Assembly (NCBI GenBank): GCA_964035575.1
Contig: OZ037864.1
Span: 1,302,001 to 1,366,000 of the forward strand
Source of the DNA: Rhynchopus sp. YZ270_cl-10
Lineage: Eukaryota > Euglenozoa > Diplonemea > Diplonemida > Diplonemidae
Direction of reading: 5' to 3'
DNA: 64,000 nucleotides
Part shown: positions 10,434-21,690 of the stretch, piece by piece
Layout of the letters: each line of letters opens with the position of its first letter
How positions within the stretch are numbered: the first letter of the stretch is position 1
The notes under the pieces: generated by a model
What the model was told of the DNA's origin: nothing
Seen by the model: the letters and a program-made list of their open reading frames with translations, nothing else
The model's database searches: none
Position numbers and translations under genes: made by a program

Positions 10434-11909
10434 ATGATGCGGGTTGCCCTGCTCCTGGGGATTTGCGCTGTGGCGCACGGTCTGACCGATCTGTCGCACC
10501 CCTTCACACAGTTTGTTGCTGGGTACCAGGCACCGCACATTGAGAAGATTGGGCAGCACTGTGTTGCGTCTGAGGCGCAGAAGGCGTGTGGTGGCTTTGC
10601 TTGCATCAACCAGGTGTGCGGGAAGTGCAGCACCGATGCGCAGTGCAGTGTGGAGAGTCCGGTCTTTGTGTGCAACGTTGCTGCAGGCGACTGTGTGATG
10701 AAGCCGCTGGACATGATGAACCTCACGCACGACGAGATGCTTGCAGGCGTGCTTGCCTTCTTCATCACCTCGCTTGCTGCCGTCGCAGGCATCGGTGGTG
10801 GCGGCATGCTTGTCCCCCTCTACATCCTTGCCGCAGGCTTTCCCCCATCCCTCGCCGTCTCCATGTCGCAAGCAACCATCCTCGGCTGCTCCGGCCTCAA
10901 AATGCTCTTCAGCATGATGGCAACGCACCCCGAGGGCGGACCCCTCATCGACTACAACATCATCATGATCCTCACCCCGATGACGCTCTCCGGCACCATG
11001 ATTGGGCATATGATTGGCCGTGTCCTGCCTGACTGGCTGAGGCTTGGTCTTCTTGTCATTCTTTTGGGGTACATGCTGAAGAGGACGCTCGCAAAGGCAG
11101 CAAAGGCGTCTGCGCAGGACTCTGCAGAAAAGGGGGAGTCCTCGCAGCTGCTGAAGAAGGACGTCGAGATGGGCCCGAAGCCGACCAGCCCGAGGCTCGT
11201 CGCAGTTCTGTTCCACCGCTTCCGGCAGTTCCCCCACGACAAATTCCTCTACTGCGGGGTGGTCTGGTCGACCCTGGTTGGGCTTTCCTACCTCAAGCAC
11301 AACTCCGTTTCCTGCGGCACTGTCAGCTACTGGGGGGTGACTGGAACCATTGTCGGAAGCATGGTGCTGCTCACCTCTGGTGCCGGGTCTGTTCTGATGG
11401 CAAGAGACCGCGTTGCCCAGGACGCAGGCTACCAGCTCCGTGAGGACGAAGTGGTCTGGGACGCGGCAACGACCTTCCGCTACCCGCTGATGTCGGTGAC
11501 CGCTGGGATTGGCGCGTCGCTTCTTGGGATTGGTGGTGGCATGGTGCTTGGGATTCTTCTCTTTGAGATGTCGAACAAAATCAAGCCTGAGGCAACTGCC
11601 GCCACTGCCTCTGTCGCCACTGCCCTTGTCGCATCTAAGGCATCTATGGAGTTCTACTTCTACGGCGAGCTTCCCCTCGACTATGCTGGCTACTTCGTGA
11701 TCATCGGCTGCCTCGGAACCTGCCTCGGGCAAGGACCCATCGGCGCCTTTATCCGCTACAAGAAGAAGTCCTCCTGGATCGTCTATGCGCTTGCTGGCGT
11801 CATCGGGGGCTCCCTCATCTCCCTCTCCTTTGCAGGAGGACTCAACGTCTATAAGACATGGACTTCAGGAGGCAGTATGGGCTTCGGATCGCTTTGCAAG
11901 GGAGAGTAA
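10434..11909 (+). CDS. TauE/SafE-family membrane transporter with Cys-rich extracellular domain
   Basis: Encodes 491 residues. A signal peptide (MMRVALLLGICAVAHG) precedes a Cys-rich region (about 40-90, some ten Cys) likely to lie outside the cytosol. Then come about seven to eight hydrophobic segments. The two family signature loops are visible: GIGGGGMLVPLY (about 122-133) and GIGGGMVLGIL (about 364-374), each following a hydrophobic helix, which reflects the internal duplication of the TauE/SafE fold. The family exports sulfite or other organosulfur anions in bacteria, and related proteins occur widely in protists and plants. The substrate here is unknown. A hydrophilic cytosolic loop with SAQDSAEKG lies between the halves. 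The start is the first of two adjacent ATGs after TTTCAG. Confidence 0.9.
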   Translation: MMRVALLLGICAVAHGLTDLSHPFTQFVAGYQAPHIEKIGQHCVASEAQKACGGFACINQVCGKCSTDAQCSVESPVFVCNVAAGDCVMKPLDMMNLTHDEMLAGVLAFFITSLAAVAGIGGGGMLVPLYILAAGFPPSLAVSMSQATILGCSGLKMLFSMMATHPEGGPLIDYNIIMILTPMTLSGTMIGHMIGRVLPDWLRLGLLVILLGYMLKRTLAKAAKASAQDSAEKGESSQLLKKDVEMGPKPTSPRLVAVLFHRFRQFPHDKFLYCGVVWSTLVGLSYLKHNSVSCGTVSYWGVTGTIVGSMVLLTSGAGSVLMARDRVAQDAGYQLREDEVVWDAATTFRYPLMSVTAGIGASLLGIGGGMVLGILLFEMSNKIKPEATAATASVATALVASKASMEFYFYGELPLDYAGYFVIIGCLGTCLGQGPIGAFIRYKKKSSWIVYALAGVIGGSLISLSFAGGLNVYKTWTSGGSMGFGSLCKGE

Positions 11910-12023
11910 AATGGTAGTGATTAGCAATTCAAAAGGGAAAAAAAAAGGTATCATGAAAGCTTGGAGCATACACTTTAGCAACAGTTTTCGAAATATTCTA
12001 TTTTTTTTTTTTTTATTACCGCT

Positions 12024-12632
12024 TGAGACCATGAATTTCACGCCCCTTAACAAAATCGTTAAGAGGGGCGTGTAATTTATTTTCCAGTATTACACGCTCA
12101 AAAAATAAATTACACGCTCGAAAAATAAATTACACGCTCAGAAAATCGTAGAACTGAACTCTCGAAAATTTTTTTGGAGGCCTTTGGAGGCCCAATTTTG
12201 CAATTAAAGCCAGAAAAGAGCCATTTTGAGCCATTATAGGGGTCTCAAACGCATTTTTGAGTTAATTTTCTGCAACACACAAACCACAGATTCACACGTT
12301 TTTTTTTTCAAATTTTCATCGAAAAATCCCAAATGAGACCTCCAAAACGTGCGAGGGCACCTTTGGAGAGTGAGTCCGACACGAGTACAAGTGTCATCAC
12401 ACAGGACGGGGATGTCCCCATGGCACAAACACCACACATACCGGGGGGGTATGGTGGGGGGTCACAGTGAATATCAACATCGGTGATATCCTAGCTAAAG
12501 TTCTGGCTCAAGACGCGCCGTCCAGCGCTAAGAGGCCCACATAAAAAAACTGGATCAAAAGTCATCATCAAAAGTACCCCACCACCCTCATCTCTATGTA
12601 CGTAAAAACGGGTTGTGAAATTCATGGTCTCA
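12024..12632. mobile_element. non-autonomous TIR element, about 0.6 kb
   Basis: Bounded by inverted repeats TGAGACCATGAATTTCAC at 12024-12041 and its complement at 12615-12632. The left part carries three tandem copies of a unit containing TTACACGCTC (about 12100-12140) and an inverted pair around AAGAGGGGCGTG. No coding region is seen. The target duplication is not clear. TATTACCG occurs just outside at 12014 and again at both ends of the adjacent hairpin, so the two may be parts of one nested structure. Confidence 0.65.
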
Positions 12633-12650
12633 CTTGGTGATAAAATAACA

Positions 12651-12806
12651 TATTACCGTGAATTTATACCAGTATTTCACTTACAGGTGGAAACAGCCCT
12701 CGGGGTAGCATTTTTGCCCTCGGGCTTCGCCCTCGGACAAAAATGCTGCCCCCTCGGGCTGTTTCCACCTGTGCGTGAAATACTGGAATATAAATTCACG
12801 GTAATA
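12651..12806. repeat. 156-bp hairpin (foldback) element
   Basis: The left arm from TATTACCGTGAATTTA is mirrored by TAAATTCACGGTAATA at 12791-12806. The arms, with few mismatches, cover most of the element and share the segment AGGTGGAAACAGCC. The loop is the GCCCTCGGGCTTCGCCCTCGG region. Confidence 0.8.
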
Positions 12807-13977
12807 ATATATATTAAATGCTAGCTCCGCTTATGTGGTTTGCAAAAAGCCGTCCCCGCTCCCCCTTACCCCCATTTAAACATGAAGTTAAAGTGAACGC
12901 ATTGATAGTTGTTGGTAGTCATGTTTTGTTTTGGGTTACGCTACACTCTTTGGGTGTTAGCACCTTTAACTTCATCATTTTTGTTTTTGTTTTTTGTTGA
13001 TTTTTTTAAATACTGGAACGGGTAGGAAAAAAAAAAGCACCAAATTACATAGAGAAGAGTGAGAAGAATCGCGAGGCTCAAAAAGAATGTGTTCTATGAA
13101 CACATTCTACGAGAGGCTTAAGGTTTTCATCTTGAAACAAAAAAGCTATTTTGTTTTTTTTTTTTTTTCTCTATCATTGAGTGCCTGCCCTTCCGTTGTT
13201 TGGTTTTATTATATTTACCTCTTTTATTGTTTTGTTTTTTTTTTTTTTTCTTAATTTTTTTTGTGTGATTTTTGTGTCAGCTATTCTGGCATCTCATTTA
13301 CCACACATTCCCCCCCCTACCCATAAACAATACTACCCACTATTGGAGGTCCGGTGCATAGGTTATGAGAAAAAAAAAAACTTCATCTTTTTCAAAGTCG
13401 AAGCGAGATGGAGAATTTTTCTTCATAGCGTTCGCACTTTCCTCCATTTTTTTTGTGATACTTCAGGTCCTTTTGTGTGCTGTTTTTTAACACTTCAAAA
13501 TATTTACAAAAAAATCAAAAAAAAGAATGTGGCAGGTCCGTTTCCCCCGTACTCTCTTAGCCACCTGTGCAGCAGGATGGCTGATAGGGAAAACCTCCCC
13601 CTTCCCCTCTAACTCGACTCTAATCGAACAAAATCAGGGGTGCACGTGTTTTCTATTGTCCCACCCCACCCCCCCGAAGCCCTTCCAAAGGAACTCCCAT
13701 TTTTTGGGGGGTATGTGCTTATCTTTGACACATAAAAAGGGAAATCTTCTTTTCCGGTATTAAGGATGCACAAATACGAGGTGTGGGTACGTGGTACTAG
13801 TGGTGGAGGTTTATTGTTCCAAAACAAAAAAAAGCAAGAAACAAAAAATTCAACCTTACACTATTTTTTCAACACAAACTTTTCGTGCAGTTCAAAAAAA
13901 GGTCAGATTTGGCTGAAAACAAAACAATGCTACTCTCCTTGACTCACTGATTTCTCTCTTTTTTATTCAAGGTACAA

Positions 13978-14065
13978 AGTGGCTAAATACGAGAGGCTTA
14001 GGTTCATCTTACAGCATCTCCTTCGTCAGATGTGTGCACGAGAGGTACATCCATCTTTTACATGT
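13978..14065 (+). repeat. adjacent dispersed modules C and D
   Basis: A subtype-C copy (GAGAGGCTTAGGTTCATCTT) is followed directly by a subtype-D copy (GATGTGTGCACGAGAGG then CATCTTTTAC). This shows that the two subtypes can be arrayed head to tail. Confidence 0.65.
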
Positions 14066-14074
14066 TCTCTTGCT

Positions 14075-14405
14075 ACATACCGCGATTGGAAATATTATGG
14101 ACCGAATTAAGTACCAAATGTCCCGAAAAAATCTCTAACGTACCATAATTAATTCGGTCCAACAATAACCCGAACCAAATATTAATTCGATTCATATCGT
14201 TCTGGGCAAAAAAGTACTTGTCAAAAAAATAAGATTCGCCCTTTCCTCGGGGGACAAGTACAAAAAAAATTGCCCCCCAAAACATCATGAACCGAATTAA
14301 GTACCAAATGAAACTCAAAAACCTCAAACGTACCATCATTAATTCGGTCCATAATATTTTGTTTCTTTATTTATTCGGTCCATAATATTTCCAAACGCGG
14401 TATGT
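14075..14405. mobile_element. MITE-like palindromic element
   Basis: Ends are inverted copies starting ACATACCGCG and sharing GGAAATATTATGGACCGAAT. Inside, a second inverted pair repeats ACCGAATTAAGTACCAAATG, so the element is largely self-complementary. No coding capacity. Size (about 330 bp) and long inverted ends fit a MITE; no clear target duplication is visible. Confidence 0.7.
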
Positions 14406-14613
14406 TGTTTACCCAAACAGCCCCCTCCTGAATGAGGTGCCCTCCCCCCACATCTCCACACCCCAACCCAGACAAACACACACACACCCCTTTTCCCCCC
14501 TTTTAAATTTCTTTCCCATTTTCTCCCCTACCGTTCGTTTGGACGACGAGCCGCACCAGGCGTTGAAGGCCCTCAAGGAGGGGGGCGGGGAGAGGAGTTT
14601 CCGGTGGCTGCGC

Positions 14614-16266
14614 ATGGCACATGCGAGCGGTGAAGTATTGGTGCCGAACAACGTGAGTGTGGAGGAGCGACACCCGGACATGAGCCCTGGGACAGAGGGG
14701 ATCATCCCACCGACGCCGCCCCCGGCACCGTTGGACATGATGGCAGGCGAGAGCGGCAGTGAAGAGGGCAGCCCTCCTGCAGGTGTGCCGCGCAGTGGTG
14801 GCATCGGTGCACCAGACCTTGGACGTGGCCCCAACGCTGCTGAGAAGTACAGAGACCGACGGAGGCGTCAGGCCGCCGCCAAAAGACGTGGCCCCTTCAT
14901 CCGCGACACAGCCACCGACAGCGAGCTCCCTGCCCGGGCCCGCAGCGCCGCATACCGCATCCTCAACAGCGAGATCCACGAGGAGACGCTCAGTGCGCAC
15001 CATCTCATCGCCTTCCGGAAGTACGTCGACGGCCTAATAGAGGGCGTCAAGGTATGAAAGGGGTGAGTAGCCTGTAAAGGGCATGATGTATCATGCAAAG
15101 TGGGGTTGGTACGGTAATGATCCCAACAATTTATCAAACAATCAATGTAAACACAACAAAAACAGGACTCGCCTGAAGGCGAGAAGCTGCATTCCGAAGA
15201 GAAGGACCTGGACGACGCAGTGAAGGGTAACCCCTGGTGGGACCTGCCCCGTGTGGAGACGTGGCTTAAGGAGCGTGTGCTCACGTGGGCGGCACCGTTG
15301 AAACAGCAGACGCCGTGCACACCGATCAAGCGCTACTGCCATGTGAGTGTCTACGGCGCGAAGGGGACGCGTCCGCAGATGGAAGACTACTTCTGCACGT
15401 ACACGCACTGGGGTAACTTCTTCGCCAGCGACAACACAAGCAGCGAAATACCGATGGTGGAGGGTGACGAACGCGAGTTCGAAGACGCCTGCAGAAAACC
15501 CGGCCTCTCTGCAGAAGACCAGGTCCGGATCGAGAATGAGAGGAGGCGCAACACAACGCGGTTCCTTGCTGTGTTCGACGGGCACGGTGGGATGGACTGC
15601 GCCGCATATGCACGCGACGTGCTGCCGCAGGAGATCATCGAGAGCACACACTTCCCGCAGGACATGGAGCAAGCGTGCATCTCGTCCTTCAAGAACACAA
15701 ACAAGGCGTTCATCTCACGCGCCTGCCAGGCAGAATGTGACGCCGGCACCACTGCCTTGGTCACCTTCACGCACGACAACAAACTGTACATTGCGAGTGT
15801 CGGCGACTGCGCCGCTGTCATTGCGAGGAAGGGAGAGGAGGGGGTGTGCTTGACAAGCCGGCACACTGCGGACGACAAGAACGAGGCTGCGGCGGTCGAG
15901 CAGCGAGGGGGGACTATACGGAACTTGGGGGGGAATTTGCGCGTGGACGGTGTGGTGAGTGTGACGCGTGGGCTTGGGTGCAAACCGTGCACGGCGCACA
16001 CATCGTGCATCCCTGAAGTCAGCGTACACGACCTCACTGACAAAGACGAGTTCCTTCTTCTCGCCTCAGACGGCCTCTGGGACGTAATGAACGCGCAGGA
16101 AGCCGCAGCAACCGTGCGCCGCATGCGTGAAGAACTCAAGTCCATCCCCCCTTCCTCCGACGGCTCCGTCCGCCACGAAGAACTCGCAAACCGCCTCTCT
16201 GCCGAAGCAATCAAACTGGGTTCCACAGACAACGTTACAGTCGTGATTGCCATGTTCGATAATTAG
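14614..16266 (+). CDS. PP2C-type Ser/Thr protein phosphatase (two exons)
   Basis: Exons 14614-15051 and 15166-16266 give 512 residues; both junctions fall on codon boundaries. Residues 1 to about 180 are low complexity, with a Pro/Gly/Ser-rich part and a basic KYRDRRRRQAAAKRR patch. The catalytic PP2C/PPM domain follows. Its motifs are in order: GTRPQMEDYF, AVFDGHGGMDCA with metal-binding Asp, GTTALV, SVGDCAAVI, LTSRHTADD, VTRGLGC, LASDGLWDVM and STDNVTVV with the last metal Asp. All metal ligands are present, so it should be an active Mg/Mn-dependent phosphatase. The open frame extends upstream of the chosen ATG to about 14440 without another ATG, so an undetected first exon is possible. Substrates are unknown. 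Confidence 0.9.
15052..15165 (+). other. spliceosomal intron of the PP2C gene (114 nt)
   Basis: Begins GTATGA and ends AACAG. Removing it joins the codon for Lys to GACTCG and keeps the frame; unspliced, the frame stops at once. Confidence 0.85.
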
Positions 16267-16441
16267 GAACATTCTTTTTTATATATTTTTTTGGGGAGAA
16301 AAATTACAGAAAAAAAAGTTGGGGGAATGGGGGCTGGGGTTGGTGAACACCAAAGGAGCGAATGCTATACAGATATTGTACAGAAAACCAATGTGTCAGA
16401 AAAAAAGAACCTCTCAGCGAGAGGGAAAAGGGGGGAGGGGG
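16267..16441. other. spacer before hAT element
   Basis: Short G-rich spacer without a gene. Its last eight bases (GGAGGGGG, 16434-16441) are the left target duplication of the next element. Confidence 0.6.
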
Positions 16442-16923
16442 CAGTCTGCAGACTAAGGATTGGGGGTCTGGTAATTAATTAATTAAATGCTAGTCTGCAC
16501 GGGGTTTCGTAACGAACAATGCAGGCGAAAACGCCGTTATTTGCATTTTTGGGCCGATCCCAGTCAGTGGTGGGGTCAATCTGAAGAAATGGACACAATT
16601 TAAATGACTTAAATTTTGGACAATATGAGCCCGGTCACTAATAGCTGGGGCCCATTTTCGGCCAAAAATTTCCTCAAAATCCGGGTTTGTAATATTGACT
16701 TCACCTTCGGTTACCGGTGAAGGAAGGTTGTGGAAAAGGGTCCTTATTTGCATTTTTGAGATCCGCCCGTGCAGTGGTGGGGTCAATCTCGAAAATTGGA
16801 CAATTTTTTGACCACTTAAATTTTGAGAAATATGAGCCCGGTTGCTTATACGTGGGGCCCATTTTCAAAAAAAACCGGGTGGGTATTGTAATTAATTAAA
16901 TGATCTTCTTAGTCTGCAGTCTG
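16442..16923. mobile_element. non-autonomous hAT element (482 bp)
   Basis: Inverted ends CAGTCTGCAGACTAAG (16442-16457) and its complement at 16908-16923 differ at one base. Exact 8-bp duplications GGAGGGGG flank it at 16434-16441 and 16924-16931, the hallmark of hAT insertion. The interior is two diverged tandem copies of about 200 bp, each starting with TTATTTGCATTTTTG and containing CAGTGGTGGGGTCAA. That module is shared with the elements at 48.3 and 58.3 kb. TAATTAATT lies inside each end. No protein is encoded. Confidence 0.88.
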
Positions 16924-16931
16924 GGAGGGGG

Positions 16932-17200
16932 GTGAAAGTATGTAGCTGTGAGTGAAGTGGAAAAAAAATACAACTCGTGTTGTGAGTCAACCTCCAAGAT
17001 AATTATAAAACGTGAAAAAAAAAAATCATTACCCACTACCTTTTTTTAGATTTCAAATAGAAGCAAATGGGAGGGAGGGGGGAGTCGTGGATTTTTTCTT
17101 TTTTTTTTTTTTTTTTTTTTGGGTGTGTGCGCGATGCACGCATTCCATCTTTCATTTTTTTTTTTTCTTTTTTGAAACGAAGCACGTGGTAAGGGGAGAC
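16932..17200. other. spacer between two hAT insertions
   Basis: T-rich low-complexity sequence, no gene. Its last eight bases GGGGAGAC are the target duplication of the large hAT element. Confidence 0.6.
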
Positions 17201-20200
17201 CAAGGGTACCTGTAAATATTGGGGGTAAAATCCCCGATCCCCGATCCCCGATCCCCGGATTACGTTTAGGGGGGTTTTTGTAAGGGGGCTCTTAAAGAGG
17301 GGTGCAGGGAGGGCGCAGAGGGGTGCCTATGTATCGCATTTCGCTACCTACCGCCAAAGCGGAGAGGTGCAGTCAAAAAGAAATAAGGAAAATAAAAATA
17401 AAAAAGAAGAAAAACAGACAATTAGCCAACCAACTGATCTTGATAACTTGATGATAGGAAAGAAGACTTGCCTTCGTTGAACGCAGCCCAAAAGGTGAAA
17501 TCCTGATGTGGCACGCAAAGTGAAATGATGTGAAAAGGAAATGGAAAAGCCGTTAACAAGTCAAATGTCGATTCTCTTTTTGTCTGGTTTCTACACACTT
17601 AGATGTCTTCGTGTGGAGAGAAAAAATAAAATGACGTCATCTATTGATAATGAAAAGTCTAATGCTTCACGCGCTTGGTTTGTCGGCAGTCGCCGTCATC
17701 GCTTCCGCCTTCCTCTTCCTCCTCCTCTTCTTCTTCTTCTCCTTCTTCGTCTTCTTCGTCTTCCTCCTCTTCGAATTCTTCGTTTTCTCCAGACGACGTT
17801 TCTTCAGACGACTCTTCCTCAACTTCCTCGTCATCCATCTCTTCTTCGTAGTGGGGGAGAGAACCTTTGGCTGCACGCATACGCTCCTCAACTTTATCAA
17901 ATATTCCTTTTGGTGCGACACGTTCCTTCCGTTTGCGAGCTAGGCGACGTGGCTTTTCCAAAAATTTAATCGTGCCATCACGGATAAATGTCGCCGCGTC
18001 TGCAGGTGCCGGGCCAGAATCCCTGATAATCTGCTCATCGCAGAGTGTCGTCACTGCTACCTGGGTTCTTTTGAGCACAGAGTGGCGCAGCTTCCCGAAC
18101 ATACCCTCCGCTTTACATGAAGAACACGACGAGAAGACAACACCGTATTCCAAGGCGATCTTTACTCTCCCCTGTACACCGTTTATCACTGCGAACCACC
18201 GGCTCCACGACGTGTCCTGCTTGGCCATAGTTTTAGCAAGAAGCCACTGACCAGATGTGAAGTCGTCGCTCTCATCCGGCAGTTGACGTTGCATACCCAG
18301 GGACTCTAAAACCAGGCCCAGTTCCTGGTTTGCGTATCCCTTCAGGTCTGCGTCAGAGAGCGCAGATATGCGGTAGATGTTCAACATCGTTACAACCGCC
18401 TTTGCAACTGGACCTGTCCTCTGGACATAGCGCTTCAGCCCCGCTATGGACACTTCGCAAGCTTCCATGCGCGCTTCCATACTGCTCTCTTCATTTTTCA
18501 GCAACTCAATCTCAGCGATGCTCTCGTTGACGGTAAAGAGGACGTGCAAGAGGATGGCGCCAGATCCCTGTGCCATCAGAGTTGATTTCTGCAAAATTTT
18601 TAGCAAGGCACAGTAGAAATCCAAATTCGGCGCGAGGGTTTCATCTTCAAGAAGGCGGAGGAGCTTCGTGTGGGTGGCTTTGAGTCCTTTCGTTTTTGTC
18701 TCACCGTCGTCGTTGCGAGCCTTTGTGTTGGTCCACGCAGTGCCGACAGCCACGTGGTGCCTCCACATAGGGAGCATCCGCTTCGCCCGCAGAAACGTGG
18801 TTGTGTGCTTGGCCAGCCACCGGATTCTGTACGAGACAGAAGGTCTCAGCACCAGTTTCCTCTGCTTGCCGGTCTTCGTGAACTTCTTCTCCGACTCGAG
18901 CACCAAATCGCGGTAGAGCTTGGGCGAAGAAAAGTAGCTACGGTCGAGGTCCCGGATCATGTCCGACAGCTCCTTCACCCCGGAGAGCTTCATCAGGGGC
19001 TTCATCTCCACCTGGATGAGGTGCGCACTGTCAGCGAAATGCCCCTGCAGACACCTCTCCTTGAGCTTCATCACCCCGACGAGACCGTTTTTATGCCCCG
19101 TCAACGTGCTGCAGCTGTCAGCAATAACCCCCGACACCTCCTTTTCTGTAACACCCACAGCACCAATGGCGTCTTGCAACTGTTTGTAGACAGACTTAGC
19201 GTTGGCGGACACATCTTTGTTCTCTGTAAGCCCTACATATCTCTCCACAACACGTAATGCTTGTCCCGCCGCCGAGTACAGGAGAAAGCGGAGCAAGAAC
19301 ACGTTGACGTCTTTATGAACCCCTTTGATGGAACTGCCTTGCCCTTGGAGCTGCGCTTGCCAGACGTCGCAGTGAGTGCCGAAAGCTCGCGCGTCTTCTC
19401 AAGAAGCTGGCGCTGCATGTCTGCGACCTCCGCAGAGAGTGCGGCACGCGCCTCGGCAGCAGCCTTCTTGTCCATCTTCGGTGCTGCAGGTGCAGGTGTG
19501 GGTGCAGGTGTCGCTGCTGCCGCTTCACTTCCAGTAGACATCGCACGCACTCCTTTCACGAGAGGCCGGAGTCTCAAAATTGTCAAAACAAAAAAAGGGG
19601 GTGGTGCAGGGGTGTGTGTGTCCTGAGGTGTTCGCTGTGGAGGGGGGCGTCGGTAATTAGTGCAAGCACACTGCAGCGCTTTACCTCCACAGAGATTTTC
19701 TCCCGACACTGCTTTGCCCATATCGTGATCATTTCTGACACGTGACGGGGGACAGCGTACTTGTTCGTAATGCCGGGGAGGGAGCCGGCTGTTGCTGCCA
19801 CCACGCTGTGTTCTGTCCCCTTTCGCACTGCACTATAAAACGTGCAGTGGAGTTGGGAAAACAGATCGACCTTTTTTTGTGAGGGCCGGATGATCTTGCG
19901 GGGCTTCGGCTGCGTTGCCTCTCCTTTCTCTGACTTCGCGTCGTTTGCCTTGTTGTGCGCCGTGGAGGTGAGGTGCTTGTTCTGTGCCCGTCGAAGCGCA
20001 TCTGAGGAGTGAGTAACCTGGAAGTCTATCCAGGCATTTTTCTCCTCCTGGCCGAACTTCTCCATCCGCCGATTCTTCACGGCATCTGCGCAGGTCTGGC
20101 ACCCCCACTTGCCACCTACTTTTTTGAAGCAGGCCTTCGGGTCTGCTGTTGTGGTGGGGTTCGGCCGCAGCAGCTCTCCACCATCAGCCGCCTTAACGAC

Positions 20201-21224
20201 GAGCTTGCCATTGGCGAAGGAGAGTGCTACTCGTTTTCGTTCATTCGGCGCTTGAACAAAAAAAAAGGTGCAAAAGTGCCCGTGCTTTTGACACCCCACG
20301 GGAGGAAGGAAGAGGATCACCGTCCCCAACATCACTGGTCCCCGCTGGAACTGGGGCGGGGTGACAACAGAAGTGGATCGTATGTTTTTTTTAGCGAAGT
20401 GGTCAACCTCAAGGTTTGTGAGGCACACAAATGTCCCACGCAGGCTACCTTCGTGAACCTCTTGCCACCTCTCCGCCGTCATGCCGAAGTCGTCCCTTGT
20501 CGTCTTCGCGATGAACTCGCGGATCTCCTCTTTGCTCGGTGCCGATCCCATCCGCTTGCGCTCGTCGGACCACAGCTTTGCCCCCATCAATGCGACGTAC
20601 CCGCATGTCAGCTTCTGCTGCGCATCCCCGGTATCAGCACTCGCGGTTGTCTTCGTTGCGTACCTTTGCGCATGCGTCTCACACGCTGTTTTCCGGGTGC
20701 AGAGGTACGTTGGCAAAAAGTCGAGAACATGATACTGCATTTTAATAAGATAAAAGATAAAAGCAAGAATCCCTGAAGGGGCTGTGGTGGAGGAGGGTTT
20801 TCAAGGAGGGAGAGGGAATGGGGAAATCTCAGAAAAGTCACTCGCTGCGTGATTTTTTTTTTCTGCTCCTGTTTTATTTGAAAGATCGGAACGATCTGAG
20901 TCGGAATACAAATTTCGGCCCGGCCGGAAATCCGCAAATACCGTGGTCAACGCCAGTGTAAGGTAAAGGACACACATACCAGAGGGTTATTACACGTAAA
21001 AAACTTGAAAATACCCACTCGCTCCTCAGGGTAACGTTTTTCAAATTGAAACCGGCTTTATTTGAAAGATCGGAACGATCTGAGTCGGAATACAAATTTC
21101 GGCCTCGGCCGTAAATCGGTTTTAAATTAATAACAAACAGATAGCCTTTCCCCATGTACTTTTACGTGGGGAAAATTTCCCAAAAAAAATCCGGGGCCCG
21201 ATCCCCGAGTTACAGGTACCCTTG
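17201..21224 (-). mobile_element. hAT-superfamily DNA transposon with transposase, 4.0 kb
   Basis: The ends are perfect 15-bp inverted repeats CAAGGGTACCTGTAA (17201-17215) and its complement (21210-21224). The element is flanked by exact 8-bp duplications GGGGAGAC at 17193-17200 and 21225-21232. Both subterminal regions carry GATCCCCG units (three in tandem on the left). The right side has two copies of a segment containing AGATCGGAACGATCTGAGTC about 180 bp apart (20878 and 21059), likely transposase-binding sites. The transposase is read leftwards, against all host genes. Exact ends and duplications suggest a fairly recent insertion. Confidence 0.93.
17659..20740 (-). CDS. hAT transposase, zinc-finger N-terminal part and catalytic/dimerisation part
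   Basis: Starts at 20740 and reads leftwards. The first exon (20740 to about 19685, 352 codons) carries a BED/TTF-like zinc finger, WGCQTCADAV and then HLTSTAH (about residues 213-258), for binding transposon ends. A GTAAAG donor follows at 19684 with a CCTCCACAG acceptor about 50 nt on, leading into an Ala/Pro-rich and coiled-coil stretch. The catalytic frame is open from 19398 to 17659 (about 579 codons). It contains ADSCSTLTGHKNGL, matching the hAT second-Asp region, then SYRIRWLAKH. The C-terminal dimerisation block follows (AEGMFGKLRHSVLKRTQ with its conserved Glu). The protein ends in an acidic tail of about 60 residues. The catalytic frame lacks its own ATG and is one base out of register with the coiled-coil frame. 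A further intron or a frameshift must therefore lie near 19300-19400. Confidence 0.8.
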
Positions 21225-21314
21225 GGGGAGACAGTCCTGGAACTAAGGAATGGGGTCCTTACGTATACCAAATTATCCTTAATATCAGCCCTGAGGGGAG
21301 AAGGAGTCATCACC

Positions 21315-21690
21315 AACCCTAGGCGTTTGCACTTCCAACTTACATTTGTCAAAGGCGACTACGCCCACGAGGCTTAGGTTCATCTTACAAACTTTTTTTT
21401 TTTGTGGTACACTGTCATGAGGGCTTTGTATTTCAAGCCAACTTTTCTTTTTTGCAGGTGGTAGATCTACGAGGCAATTAATTCATCTTTTCAAAAACTT
21501 GCCCCCCCTCCCTTTTTTTTTTAGTGCCAGCGTCCCGCGAGGCGTTTGCACTATCAATTTCACTTTGTTTTACTATTGTGTTCTCAAATACTTTCAATTC
21601 TGTGATCTGAAAGTATATGAATCTAATACTATTGGTGACTAAGCACGGTGAGGCTTAGGTTTTATCTCACAGGCGTTCTCTCTTGGTGAG
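21315..21690 (+). repeat. tandem array of dispersed modules B-C-A-D-B-C
   Basis: Six modules of 40-55 bp follow each other. The B fragment (GGCGTTTGCACTTCCAACTT) is first. C (GAGGCTTAGGTTCATCTTAC), A (GGGCTTTGTATTTCAAGCCA), D (ACGAGGCAATTAATTCATCT), B again (GCGAGGCGTTTGCACTATCA) and C again follow. Most end in a T-run. This is the densest array in the window and lies just right of the hAT transposon. Confidence 0.7.

Larger units (their letters stand above)
11910..14613. other. intergenic with palindromic elements
   Basis: No host gene is supported. The stretch holds the element at 12024-12632, the hairpin at 12651-12806, T-rich filler, a C-D module pair (13978-14065) and the palindromic element at 14075-14405. 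A C/T-rich leader for the phosphatase gene starts at about 14420. Confidence 0.7.

Noticed and set aside
10425-11732. 435-residue open frame on the minus strand
   Set aside because: It lies over the TauE/SafE gene; its composition is the mirror of that gene's codon use and it has no domain or signal of its own.
13181-13612. Phe-rich hydrophobic open frames in T-rich spacers (also 23418-24183, 39329-39585)
   Set aside because: Translations of T/C runs with no coherent helix pattern, start context or codon bias.
20250-20448. Intron inside the zinc-finger exon of the hAT transposase
   Set aside because: The GTAGCC and TTCAAG pair would remove 199 nt and lead at once to stops in the new frame; the unspliced frame is open.
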